Part shown: positions 34,332 through 47,000 of the stretch, piece by piece
How the letters are laid out: each line of letters begins with the position of its first letter
Position numbering within the stretch: position 1 is the first letter of the stretch
Origin: Echinococcus granulosus
Lineage: Eukaryota > Platyhelminthes > Cestoda > Cyclophyllidea > Taeniidae
Direction of reading: 5' to 3'
Length of the DNA: 64,000 nucleotides
Assembly (NCBI RefSeq): GCF_000524195.1
Contig: NW_020170525.1
Coordinates: forward strand, 53,398-117,397
Made by a program: the position numbers and the translations under genes
The notes under the pieces: generated by a model
Seen by the model: only the letters and a program-made list of their open reading frames with translations
Database searches by the model: none
What the model was told of the DNA's origin: nothing

Positions 34332-37300
34332 CTATTTAGGTTCGTGCGATGAGGCCTCGGTGGTGGCGGTGCTTGGCGTAGATTCGACCCAAGGTTGTGC
34401 CTCTCCATCCTCCCGCGGTTTGCCTCCTTCCACTTCCTCCGTCTCTGTGTTCTCACTTTCCGCCGCCATTGCCTGTTGGCTAAGCCTTGTCAAAGCTGCA
34501 GTTATTAGGGAATCGGATTGGCCGGGATTAACCTTTTCGTATTCTTCCTAAAATATGAACAGCCAAACAGGGGTTCGATTATCAATGTGTATTAAGGGTA
34601 AAACGTCTATTTACTGAACAAACGGTCCGATTAACGTCAATTACTCCGTTTAATTCGCTATATTTCCTAAAAACGCAAAAGACGCCACTACGTCTAGCTT
34701 TTAAGTGTTAGCGCTACGAAAATCAAAATTTCTTTTTCTCGTACTTTATTCTCAAAACTCTAGGAACATTCACGTCTAATGTTCCCGTTGCCCCTCTCCT
34801 CACTGGACAAAATCTCGTAGGAATGCACTATAGGTGTTAAAACTTCCCCTATCCATGAGGTCAATCGTGAAGGAAAATGAACCAGATGCGGAACCCTTCG
34901 TGTGCTTCGAGGGCATACGTAGTATAGCGTACCCTAAACTAAAGCAGTAGATGCTTTTACTCCAAATTCTTTACCTTCTTGAGGCTTTTGGTTGGAAACT
35001 CAACCAGCTAGCGACGAGCACTAACCTCAGCAGCCGTTTCTTTCAAGCATTTTTTTTCATAACTTCATTATGGAGAACTTCTGAACAAACATGCAACACT
35101 TAACCTCTCTTTGGATAAATTGTAATAATAAAATACTCTATTTTCGAAACGAGTTCAGGGTATGCCTTACAACCAAAAAGGGAGGATACTGCCAATTTTA
35201 TAGCACCCATTCATAGAAACCTTAATAGTGGGTACATTTAACGCAGAACATAACGATCAATGGGGAGATCTCATGAAAGTTTTGCAACCAATATACATCA
35301 GGAATGTTTACCGTGAAAAAAGGTTTAAGCTTTATAAGGTTATACATTCGTTAAGCCTAAAAAATGACTTCCTATATACTTCATTCATAAAATCATCCTA
35401 GTAGACATGCAGATCAACAGTGAATCTGAAAGGGAATAAGCACTACATTTGATCAAAATTTGACCTAGAAGAACAGAAAACGTAGCCGGTAGTACGAACA
35501 CCTCGCAAGCAAATTTCTAACGAATGAATGGGAACGGGATTACTAATACGCATTTAATATGTGAATCATGAGGGCACATCCTGAATAGGCTTAAATAGGA
35601 TCAGAATGAGGTGACCGTTAATGCTTTACTCAGACACTTTTGAAGAATTTTCTAACCAAGATAAAGTAGAACAGGCCTTTCTGTAGGTGCTTTAGCAACT
35701 TCCAAATGGCTGACTGAAATAACTTCATACTTTAAGGACATTGACGAGTGACTCAGCTTTGTTCAGCTGCTTTTTCAAGGTAAAGAGACTGCTTTGAACC
35801 CCATCCAGATCTGTCGAAGATTCTTGAAGGACTGCATTAAGTTCTATAAAAAGCGGGAGAACATTGATAAAGCAACGACAAAAGTCTTAAACATTCAGCC
35901 CTTAAGCAAAATATCATAACTGTCTCAAAAACAAACTTGGTGAGATCGAAAATGACCTCAGATATTCATGACTATAAATATTAATTCCATAGACATGCAA
36001 TGCAAAGACTGTTTTAAATAGCAAATGAATTCGCAATGCTCCGATCCCAGTAGACAAGCAAAGCGCTTCTAGCACATTGTTTCGGAACAAGAAATCGTTA
36101 CATTCAAGGTGTCAATCTACTGAAAAACTGGTTTGAATACAAGTGGATGCATCAAGCGATCCATTTTTGTTCGGTAAACAAAAGCATTTAGACGCAGAGA
36201 ACCACTACATGCACGACTTCAAAGTTGTCTTCATCTAATGCAATGATTCGGTAACTTTTTAGTTCTTCAACCATAAAGGCAGCCAGAAACAGCCGAGACA
36301 ACTAGATACATTTACTGTTAATTGCCTGAATGATATTAACACCGTCGCCGCGATTGAGACAGCAGGACAGGCCGATATGATAAGCTCCCACACGAGGTAA
36401 ATTGAAGGGTCAAATGTGTGGAAGAAACAAGATACATATCTGAACCAACCTTGAGCAGTTTTCATGTACTCCAGGATGCACGAAACCTGCACCTGCGTTT
36501 CGGATTCCAAGGCCGCGAGGCGATCCATCTGATTGATGGCTCCCAGGTGCTTATTCTGTTCCAAAAGCTGCCGCATGCATGCCATAAGGCGTTTCCCTGA
36601 TGCACTTTCGAAAAGAGTAAGAGGAAAACGGCAACCCAAGATGAGGCCGTCACACCCTTAACACCCGAAAAAGCTCATGCAAATCTCATTTAGGAAGGAA
36701 CTTATGGCATTCTCTAACAACTTATTTGGCTGTAGGAGGCTTCGTAAGGAGAAGTTAGCGCTAAAAACAAACTTAAAAGTAAACGATTTGGAAAGTATAA
36801 AATGGTCAAATCAACGATGATCGAGTTAAAGCCTTCATTATGCTCCTGAAGGCGGCAAACGAAATCGTGGTCGAAGGTGGTCGATCATCGTTTGATAATT
36901 AGATGGTATGAGATAATGGTTAACAAGGAGGGATTGCATGGCTTAAAAGTCATAACTAGGGTAAAGGTGTCGTTTCAGCATCATTTGGTCAAGCCATTTA
37001 CCCTCTGTTGCTTTTAGACTAAATCTCATTTATAAAACCTAACGGTGATAGAACACCGACCGCGTCGAATTCTAACGTCAATACCCAAGCAAATTTGAAG
37101 CTACACACTCAACTTTGTTAAATTTTATGGACACAGGTTGAAACTTTCATGAGGTTCGTTTTAAGGACCAAAGTTGCTTGCCTGAACAGAAAAAAACACT
37201 TTTTTGGGGAGAATGAGTTATCCAAGCAGGAAGATATTTTGATGAGCACTGTGGTAGTGTTAAGACCCCTTCTTCAAGCTTTCAAGTGAGCCACGACGTA

Positions 37301-39965
37301 TATCAGTGTGCACCGAAGAAATTTCAAAAATTATTCCGGATATACAAACCATAAAGTTGCTTCAAAAAGGCGCGTAATGAGAACGCGATCTCGCCTAAGT
37401 ATTTGGTGGTGAAATCACAGGTGAATGAAAGACTACTACGATGCCTTTCATGTGTCTCCAGAAAAAAAAATTTGAAATTGCATTTTGCGTTGAGACGCTC
37501 AAGTTGGTATTACTATCTAATTAGAACGAATAAAATTCGTCTACCAACAAATTCACGGTAAAACAGAACATTAGCAGTCGATTAGTGAGCATGAAGAAAA
37601 ATCACAATTAATACGCGGGAGGAAAGGGAAAAATACCTGTCAGGAGTAAACTTCCAAGCAATGAGATCATCATAACTCTGTTGGAGACGCATTTTACCCG
37701 ACTGTGCGGCTTCGCAAGCCTTCTGATACACGAAATCAATGGCAGGGTCGAGAACATTTAGTCGATGGATTAGTTCTTTGACTTGCACGGATCCTACCGC
37801 CTCCCCATAATCATCGGCAGGATCATCCGCGCCATCGTAATCAAACTCAGAACCAGATGATTTTCGGCGCAGTTTGCTGGGCTGTAAAAGTGGCAGCAAA
37901 TACAAATACGTGTGGATCAAAAGAAAAAAAACCTTATTTCCCTATCAGCAGAGGATAATAACCTACCAAGACCGACAAGACATGAGCCAACCGAACGTTA
38001 CTAACAATGAAACGTCGAATCACATCTGTCTCTCTCCTAGACAAGTCCTCTTCCTGCGCCTTTTGTTTCTCAACTAAAGCACCGAATAAGCAGTCAAAGA
38101 TTGGAACCGTACAAAGTCCAGATACCAAAACTTATCTTGGATGAGAGGGCTTAGATTTTGCAATCCAAATTAGCAAAACGAAAATGGTTTAAAAACATAC
38201 TTAGCCTCTCATTCTCTTCTTCAATCTTTTTGAGTTTCAATTCCAACTGCTTGATGGTAATAGTTTGTTCTTCGGCCCTAGGAATAATTCAAGGAAAAGA
38301 AGGTGCTTACAAAAGCTCCATGCTAGCAAGTGAGTTTTTTGGCTGCGCTGAGGCTTCATTTGCCGTCATAGTTTGAGGTAAACGAAGATATTGCCCCAAT
38401 TACTTCAACCGATATGCTAGTGATGTCTAAATGCTCAAGAATACTAATGATATGTAGGAAAAAAGGGACACATCATTGCTTAGAACTCGCCTGCTGTAAC
38501 TTAGGGAAGGTAAAAAACTAACCGTAGCGACACACCTAACTCAGAGCTTTTGGTTTCAAAACACACAAGACCTCGGCTTTTTACTTGCCAATTTCGAACA
38601 CCAAAGTCCAACATCCACCAATGACCTTGCAGCATAAGCATCTTAGCAATATTAAAACCTGAAAGTAGAAATCATCCATTGAAGCTGCAAAAAGGCTCAT
38701 TTAGTCTGCGACGATTATTTTAGCGCTAATGTTGTAATACTTATACTGTTTGGATTGGCCTTTCAGGGAGGAGGCAAGCAGGAAATTCGAACCTGGTAAC
38801 TGGATCGCCCTCTCCCTTACCTAGTGACTGCGGCTCCCCTCCTTCTTGAATATTGTATTTTCCCTATACATCTTGTCGTCTTTAATAAAGATGTCCAAAG
38901 CAAACCAACCGGGCTTGTCTAGGAACGCTAGGAACCGGGACGCGGAGACCGAGGAGTCTCGCTCCACAATATAGTCATCAAAATGCTTTTTTGTAGAAGC
39001 ACTAGAGCAAAGCGTTGCAAAAGTAATTTCGCCGAAAGTGGAAGACTCAATAATTGAGATAAGTTGCAATATAGGGATATAAACAATACGAAAGTATGAT
39101 TTTATAAAACTTATAAAATTCGAAAGGCTGCTATTAACAACAAACCTGCAACTAGCCAAATGTTGCGCACATTTAATGTTGTACCGAGTATTAATCTTCA
39201 TCCAAACTTAGGCAAGTGATGGTTTGCTCAAGTTGGAGTTATAAAGGAGTGAATTTTACAACTTAGGGAAGGGAGACAAACTTCAGTTCCCTTCGGGCAT
39301 TGTTAACGGCTGATTATCCATATTCACAGACCCAGTAAAGATGTGGCATTCTTAGCTACTCGTCTTAATAATAGTAGTTGAAATCAACATAGACAAGCAC
39401 CCAAGCAGACAAATCCCCATTATGACTTGCAAATATCAAATTGAAACCTCCAAATTGATAAGGCAGTCAAGACTGACTCTATGAAATGATTGGTTAGTCA
39501 TTTGTTTTGGAGCCAACAAGCATACACAGTGGCCGTTTATGAATATATGATACACTGTTTCAATAATAGGCCACGAAAATTTAGTTCTGCGTGGGACAAA
39601 TGGTGTAGGTTTTGCAACTGCTCCGTCATATTCCTGAGGTTAGATTTAACAATCTTAAAGCTTTTAAAAATTCGGTTTGTAACTGGACAGTAACTTAATA
39701 TTTCTTTATCATCAAAGCATCAGTGTTTTGACTTTATGAATTTTTTCGCCTGCCCTCTTAGATAAACAATTTCGGTTGTTTCAACATTTGAATTAAGAGT
39801 TCAATTTGCCTACTACATCCATTTTGAACATACCTGTCTGGGTGGAAAACCTCTTTGCTTTGGGCGGGACATAGGATATTTCGTCAGTGGCGCGATATTT
39901 GGGTACGCCGGAGGTGTTGGTGTTCTCGTTGGTCTGCTGCTGGGATTCTTATTTTTAGAAGTCAT
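34332..39965 (-). CDS. WTAP: WTAP / Fl(2)d, regulatory subunit of the m6A RNA methyltransferase complex
   Basis: WTAP (Drosophila Fl(2)d) is a nuclear coiled-coil scaffold that holds METTL3-METTL14 in the m6A writer complex and affects splicing. Minus-strand exons: 39834-39965, 39554-39633, 38201-38277, 37967-38073, 37637-37881, 36450-36604, 35731-35843, 34332-34547. Phases fit throughout and give 374 residues (human 396). The diagnostic block runs across an exon junction: LDPAIDFVYQKACEA, then AWKFTPD at 207-213 and SASGKRLMACMRQLLEQN (human AWKFTPDSQTGKKLMAKCRML). Upstream, SRRETDVIRRF matches human ARRENILVMRL; downstream, DLDGVQSSLFTLKKQL matches the EEVEGMQSTILVLQQQL helix. The N-terminal 70 residues are Pro/Arg-rich, and exon 2 is assigned by phase and position only. 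The acidic C-terminus ends ASSHEPK. An unusual GTTGGT donor closes exon 6. Confidence 0.93.
38278..39553. other. Intron 2 of WTAP
   Basis: This 1.28 kb intron carries copy B of the dispersed repeat at 38756-39000, in the same orientation as WTAP. Nothing else recognisable lies in it. Confidence 0.65.
38756..39000 (-). repeat. Dispersed repeat derived from a coding 3' end, copy B
   Basis: This is the better-preserved copy. The frame is open on the minus strand down to a stop at 38821, reading ...FLDKPGWFALDIFIKDDK and ending EGSRSH, with about 65 bp of shared sequence beyond the stop. Frame conservation with copy A through point changes suggests that both descend from a translated sequence, such as a retrotransposon or retrocopied gene. 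Upstream of about 39000 the copies no longer align well. Confidence 0.65.
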
Positions 39966-40113
39966 TCGGCTTCGCAGTTGTTTTTCGTATCACTTTCTTT
40001 GTTGCACCCTTTTGCCGTACCATTTTAATTCGTGATTGTCTCACTTTGGTTTTTGAGCCAATTTTTACTTCTTTTGACATTTTCTATTGTAGATTATGGT
40101 AATATTCTGAATT
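39966..40113. promoter_or_regulatory. Shared head-to-head promoter of WTAP and UBE2C
   Basis: Only 148 bp separate the start codons of two divergent genes, so their promoters must overlap unless upstream exons exist. A pyrimidine tract ending TTTCTATTGTAG at 40081-40092 lies 21 bp before the UBE2C ATG. It could be a splice acceptor, either cis from an untranslated exon or trans for a spliced leader. A short upstream ATG frame (ATG GTA ATA TTC TGA) precedes the UBE2C start. Confidence 0.55.
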
Positions 40114-41226
40114 ATGGCTGCTGATAACGTGACTAGAAGGTATTTATATAAGTGCGCTAATCCTTTTAGACTCCAAATCGAACTAATGGAGCTAATGGTG
40201 GTTATTTCTTACTTGACTGATCCATTGCTTTAGACCTCGGAAGAGTCCGGGGTTTCAGGGTTTCCCGAGAATGATAACATCATGAAGTGGTTAGCTACAA
40301 TCCATGGACCGGAAAAAACTGTATTTCTTCACTCGATTTAACCTAATATTTGGCCATTGTGCGGTCTTGTATTACAGTCTGGTGTTTTAGGTATACGAAG
40401 GGGAAGTTTACAAACTCTCCTTGGAGTTCGGAAGCTCGTATCCCTATAAGCCTCCAGTCGTCCGTTTTATATCACGCTGCTTTCATCCAAACGTCGACGC
40501 TATTGGCAATATCTGTTTGGACATCCTGAGAGAGGAGTGGTCAGCCCTCTACACTGTGAAGAGTATTCTTCTGTCGATTCGAAGTCTCCTCGGTGGTAAG
40601 TTCTTTCGTTCCTAGTGCTTCATCTATCAAATTGAGTGGTTTTAGCTGTTGATTTCATTTGAGTATCTTTTATTATACTGATTCCCTATCCCTATTTGTG
40701 ACTCTAAAGCTTTACTCTCATCGTCCTACAGTTGTTAGTGTTTGGAGTAATTAACTTATGCAATGAGGTTTTGGGTGCCAATTCGGGCATTTTTTGTTCG
40801 TTGGTTCTTTTTTAAATATGGTGAGTCGTTCATTTCTTGTGATATTGTCCAGCGTACATTTAGAACTTCAAGGATGACACATTGTTGGGTACTAAGGTCT
40901 GGGTTTATGGTATCACGGAGTGAATACTACGCCAAACCAGACCCTTCTGTTCAGCCTATCTGGTAAAAGTTAAAGAAAGCGTCAAATCAGGGATCGGGTC
41001 GCTTTCACTGATGAAGTATAACCGTGCCACTTGCTTTCCTTATCCTGACAATTTGCAATATCTGCTATTTTTCTCAGTTCTACTGCACCGCTTTCTTTGT
41101 GTCCTTTTTCACACAGAGCCAAATAACAGGAGTCCGATGAACAACCTAGCAGCAGCGCTCTGGTCAGATCCAGAGAAGTTTCGAAAGGCTCTAATCGAGT
41201 ACCAATCTGGTAACCTCGAGCATTAA
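40114..41226 (+). CDS. UBE2C: UBE2C-type E2 ubiquitin-conjugating enzyme
   Basis: UBE2C (UBCH10) charges ubiquitin on a catalytic cysteine and passes it to substrates of the anaphase-promoting complex. Plus-strand exons: 40114-40139, 40170-40197, 40234-40320, 40391-40595, 41117-41226; GT-AG, phases agree, 151 residues. The fold is complete: [10 protein letters not shown] helix, [20 protein letters not shown] (human GISAFPESDNLFKWVGTIHG), YKLSLEF, HPN at 79-81, and the active-site Cys89 in [19 protein letters not shown]. The text LDIL(R/K)E(E/K)WSALY then ILLSI(R/Q)SLLGEPN is characteristic of UBE2C rather than UBE2D. The N-terminal extension is only about 9 residues against about 28 in human. 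Exons 1 and 2 are 26 and 28 bp, and the first two introns are 30 and 36 nt. Confidence 0.95.
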
Positions 41227-43927
41227 CGCACACATGTAATTTCTAGTCCTTACTGGTCCCTCCGGCACCGCTAGTCATCTCTTCATTGTGCAAATTCATT
41301 CCGTGAAGCTCTATTTATAAACTCCTCTGTCCCGTCTGTTTATTCCCTTTTCATTCTTGGGTACGTGTCTGACCCGACAGGTTATCCTGGTCCTAGTCCT
41401 AATTCCTCATTTTGCGGTCTCATGAGTCACCAGGGCTCTGGCAGGTAATGCTGATCGGCCTCATGCCTATTGATGGCAAGCTTGCCTGTCGCGATAGTGG
41501 ACCATCTGTATGGTTTTTCAAATGTGCTAGTCTTATTTAGGCGGGCCAATTGATTCTTTCGCCCTGCTTTTTGTATGATAGAGGTAAAATAGAATCAATG
41601 GGTTTTAGCACGGGTTGGCCCTGTGATTTCTAGTTAGCGAGAGTCGTTGACTGCATCCGATGTCTTCACCATTACCTCGAGGTAGTATTAAAATGTGGAT
41701 ACTCTCTAGACGATAGCGCTTCGTCGTTCTTGAGGAAGGCTAAAGATCCTGATACGATCTGTGAATGAGTCTTCGGATGTGGAAGGGTACGACAACGCCA
41801 TGAGGACCACCAGTTGTCTGCATAGGGATAGTTGATATTTGGACGAACTAAAGGAGCGCGAGGATAGGCTCCCCTCGGGTTCCCTACTACTAAATATGGG
41901 TGATATTGGTACTCATGTCAAACATTAAACATAAAACATCGAAATAAGTATTTTGATGCCTGTTCTGAGCAACGGTAAGCATTGAAGCTTCGTGAGTTCT
42001 GGTTGATTCGGTCGATGTCGACCGTTACCCTTTACAGAGAGGAGCTGAACTTAGCTTTATTAACTACTCATTCGTGTTGGATGGAGCTTGCATCGACATG
42101 CTTTCGTACCTTCAAGGGCTGGGTCAATAAGGAAGTTGTTGGAAATTTCAAGCATGGGAGGGTAACGAGGATGGCTTTCCTTGATTACAGCATCTCCACC
42201 CTAGGTGTCGTCGATCCTACTCGTCATTTACATTTTGTCTCAAGCGATGCTCTCAGTAACGCACTCACTTCGACTTCCATTTCAACGGGTTACGTTAACC
42301 TCCTCAGAAAGGCTAGCTTGCACGTTGCCACGTGTCAACATCGCGCTCGCTTCGTTTCGGCTCTGCAGACAAAATATGCATGTTAGCGAAAGTATCGGAT
42401 TCACAAACCATCCACGGAGTGTGACATGACCCTAGACCACGGCTCTTTTTAACAGCATCATGACTGGGTGGTATGGTTACTCAATTTTGACATCCCCCAT
42501 CACTGCTGCTCAACACTTTATTTTACATTGAGTGATGTAAATTGTAACAGTTTTTGTCCATGGCGCACAATCGGTAAAATACACGCGACTAGGTGGCAGG
42601 GCGTTAATCGGGCCAATAGAAAATTTCAACAGGCGACTTTTGTTACTCTCGTCTTTACTTGTCTCAAAAATAGCATTGAGAATCTTTTGTTAACAATAGC
42701 TTATCAGACACAGCTTATCATTAAATATGAGTAGGAGATAAATGAAGGGAATGGAAGAGCAACCTTTATTACTGCACCTGCTCAAGTAGAAGTAGGTATT
42801 ATGTCTCAGACTGCGATGGAAAGATAACTTTCGACGATGGAAGTCGCGGTGACGCGGTGGTTGGATGATTTGGATGCAGACTACACAGTAAAGATAGACA
42901 ACATTGATGAAGCGTGGAATGCTAAAACATTGTTGAAGTGATTGGTGGGCCCTATTTGTTCTGAAACAAAACGGAAAAAGGGTCAGGTTATTACATAAAA
43001 TGCAAAAACGTCATAGGGCTTACAGGAAATTTAGTATATTACTTAGTCAGTTAAAGTACCATTAAAATTCATATCAAATCTGGTACCGTAAGCAAATGGG
43101 AGTCGATTCAACCTGGTTTTGCGAAATCACCTTCTGTACAATTAAGCGATTAGATTTTACCATCATATTGAAGCGGTTGATAATAAGTCGAGGTGCGGCA
43201 GCAGTGCGAAATATTTCATAGTCCAGGAGGTGAAATTCCCTGCGCTGTAGGTGTTTAGTGTACACAACGGGAGGTTTACGTTAATGCAAAGCATTTACAA
43301 AGGATTACTAAAATAAGTGGTGCATACGTCCTTTTATCGGAGTCGTAACTGGTGTACGAACCGATTTCACAGCCTTAAAATGCCGGACTGTATGAAAATC
43401 GAAGAAAGACACTGCAAGCTCCTTCGACTTTTGACCTATCTTTTTTGGTTGACTTTGAGAAGTGAAGGGCCCTTTTGGAAGAGCAGCATTGAAGTGCTAC
43501 CTTGAAATCGGTTAAAGAACCAAACTATACAAAGTTTGCTTTAGTTCAAACAAGCTTAATTTTGAATAGGCTGGTGTTATAACCAGGTGTCAGACATTCC
43601 AGGAACTAAGAGGTGGTTTACAAAGCAAATCTTGCATTTCGAATTTGCATTCAAATTCGCCTAAAAGGACCTTAAAAAAAACCAATTCTTTGCTTACCCG
43701 CAAACTCTTGGCAATGACTATGAAGCGTATTATCACTAGGTGAGTTTACCGGAAAAAAATTCAAGTACCCTACGTGAAGCCAATTAAACAGGTTACTGAA
43801 CAATACTGAAATAATAACGATTAATCATTAAAATCACGAGGCGGTAAAACTTCACAATTTTTCAATGGCAGTGACTGCAGAATAAATAAGACATCAACCC
43901 CTTAATCACGTGACTGAAACTGTCATC
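41227..43927. other. Unassigned block between UBE2C and the AP180 gene
   Basis: The first 1.2 kb is GC-richer than its surroundings and has a long open frame (41982-42386, +) with no recognisable domain. Near 42780-42950 two overlapping plus frames read protein-like text (SDCDGKITFDDGSRGD and RWLDDLDADYTVKIDNIDEA), suggesting a decayed coding sequence. The last AP180 exon or exons probably also lie here on the minus strand, but I could not place them. Confidence 0.4.
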
Positions 43928-44014
43928 TCACGAACGCTCGAGTCGTGGTACAGCATACCCTATTTGCAGTTCAAGAACACTATTTGCGCAGGAAATCAGG
44001 ACATATAGACGCAC

Positions 44015-47000
44015 CTTTGCCGAGCTGCTGCCCCAGTTGGACGAACTGCCGCCCAAACTCGAGGCAAGACTGGCCAGAGTGGTGTCCAGTTGGTCCAGTG
44101 GGTTCTCTTTCCTCTTAAGCGCCTCTTTTTCTACCACCGCCGGCCGAATCACTACATCCGCTGGTGCCGGCTTCAAGCCTACGGTTAAGAAGATGGAACA
44201 AAATTAGGCCAAGGAATGGAAAAGGTCTAGAACACGTCATGATCTGGTATCTGTATCGTAAGTGTAAGTCTGCAGAAGTCCATTCACAATTACTGGAATA
44301 ATGGGCTAGAACGGCAGGGTGAATAAGATCCTTTTTTTCCCCAACTCAATCTTCCTGCTTAAAATCGTAGGTCACGCTTTAAATTCAACTCCGCAAAAAT
44401 TCTGCATTGCCTATGACGTGTTTGAAGGTACATGACCGCATTTAAGAGTTGACGCAATAATTTCTTTTTATTTATGTATCATCCCTGACAAGAATTATGG
44501 GACTCGCTTCCCATATATAAAGGAGAAATTTCGGTTTTCCTGAAGCACCAAATTCTTACAGCCAACATCGAGTGATGCTTATCTTGGTGAACGAAAAAGG
44601 CAAAACGTGGGATGAATGGCACGCCACAGTCTAGTATTTTCACACTGATTTCCTTGATTACCTTCTCAAGAGCTGGTAATGCAATGTTTTGAAGTAGTTT
44701 ATTTGGTGTTCAGCTTTAAATTCAGTTGATTTATCTTTTTAAGCAATCTTCATCAAAGTTCTGTTCAGCTCCTAGTTGTTCGAAGGCATAAAGGCTTTGA
44801 TTTGTACGGCCTCAATATCCCTCGAACTAGTTATTCGTCGTTTGAAAGCCATCTGAGGAAAAATGTGCCTAAGTATTGAGTGCCCGATCAGCCTAAACAC
44901 CAAAAGTGCCCAATCCAACATCACCAGCATTGCACTTGACGAGAGACATGCAGTGATACAGTTCGGTTAATCAACTGCAAAATAGTTACTGGTACAACTG
45001 GACTAAGTAGCGAATACGGGGGCTTATGATTAACCAACAGATAAAAATGGACAGAGAAAGGAGCTCCTCGATACGAAAAGTTCGATCATGAGTACTCTCC
45101 ACAAACTTACCAAAAAAGCAGAACAAGTGGTTGGAAAATCAATCTACCACTAACTCCGGCTAATGAAAACCAGCGTCAGATTTGCCAGCATTTAAAACCA
45201 CGTATAAACAACGAAAAAAATTTGCTTCTCAATGAGCAGCATAAACCTTCTACTCGACACCGATAATTTTGCGCTAATGAGAATTTCGTGAAAGCCTCGA
45301 CTGATTTCACTAAATTCATCTGAAATACGATGAAACAAACTTCCAATTTTAAATGTAATGTTTCTCATTTTGCGGCCCGAAAAAATTTACCACTACATAT
45401 TGGTTTTGTCTGACTCCAAGCTGGAGCACAGACCCCAACTATTAAAGTAAGTACATGGTATCAAAGCATTATTCTGTCAGAAGGTTAAAGATTGGTCATC
45501 CTTCTGCTGAACACAATCGAAATCAAGCCGGAATATAATCGAGATAATCGTTTTCCAACAATAAAAACCAAAGTATATATATTCCAAATGATTTTTTTTC
45601 GGAATAAACCGGAATTTAGACTTCTCGAGGTTGCTTGCACATACGATTTTTGTAACATTCCAAGGCGCATTTAAATCTGAATAGTAAATAAGTGATTAAG
45701 GAATACTATAGGTAGAAGTACATTAAAAAGCATTTACCAAGATCCCGCTTCTAATTTGTGTTAATGTAGTAATTTGATATTTCGTTTGACTGCATGTCTA
45801 CGGTCACTTCAGTACCCGTAGGTTGCATTTCCACTCTGCGGCATGACCATTCTAATAGTCTTGCATCCCTTCTGTACATTAATGTCGACTATACTTCCAT
45901 ACTACCCTGGCTTATTACAATTTTAGGGAAGAGTCGGAGCGCTATGCCGATGGTATCACATCAGAGGTGAAATAAACACTTGCCTGCAAGCACCTACCGA
46001 AAAGTCCGTAATTACAAATCAGATTTGTTATTTGAAAGGAACACATTTACAAAAATACAGCAAAATTTTGGTACAAACATCATTCCCATTAAAATTACTA
46101 CGGAAGTCCCTCGAAATCGTATTTATTAAATTTATCTAAATAAAGGAGTTAAGAATTGAAAAAGCAACAATGTATAGTACGAAACTGCACTATTTCTCGG
46201 ATCCGATCAGTAAAAATGTGTGATAGGAAACTCAGTACGAAGGTCCATAACTTCAATGTTACTCCTCAAGTAAAAATATCCGTTCTCCTATGGGGATTTG
46301 AGCTCAGACCAATACAATCAACAGTTTGAGTTTCCAAAACTTCCAACTTTTCGGTCAAAACAACCACCGAAAACCGTTCTGTTAGGGGAAAAAGGTGTAG
46401 AAGGATCGGCAAATTCTAATGATTGCACGAAGGAATGAGGAAGTCGATTGGGCAAAATATCGAGAAACCATACCAGGAGGGAGGCCGGTGTTATCAGGCT
46501 TTGGCGCAGGAGTTTGTGCAGGAACAGTGAAATCGGATCCATTGCCCATGAGCGGATCCAGTGAAAGAATATCATCCAGTGCTTAAGGAAATAAGTATTC
46601 CATTTAACCAAATTTAAATGGAGACAGTTATCAAAGACTCTTTATACAGCCCCACTTGTCGTGCAAATGAGTGAACTAACGTGCCTAGTACGATTACCTA
46701 CTGCCTACACTTGATCCTAACAACAGTCTCTCCAGTTACTCAATCTCTCCTTCGGATGAATCTTCAAACAACAGAAGCAATCATGGTTGCATTATCAACG
46801 ACGCATTCAAGTCTGCGCACTGTCCTCTGCAAAATTCGAATTACTTTTACGTACGACAATAGTGCCCGGGCAAATCAGGGGCTTTTTTTCTATCAATTTC
46901 CTAAAAATTCCTGAAATTTATGCTATTTGTGAATGCCGTTAGCCACATCATTTAGAGACAAGGAATTACCACGTACGAAAATCGTAAGAACTCTGCTAAA

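Noticed and set aside
39554..39630. Alternative reading of WTAP exon 2 starting at an internal ATG (MTEQLQNLHHL)
   Set aside because: The coil-like text is attractive, but the phase does not fit exon 3. The other frame joins exons 1 and 3 correctly.
43928..44014. Continuation of AP180 exon 18 to a stop at 43928
   Set aside because: The phase allows it, but the extra residues are hydrophobic and unlike AP180 tails, and a GTGCGT donor sits at the end of the conserved part. It is kept only as a less likely alternative end.
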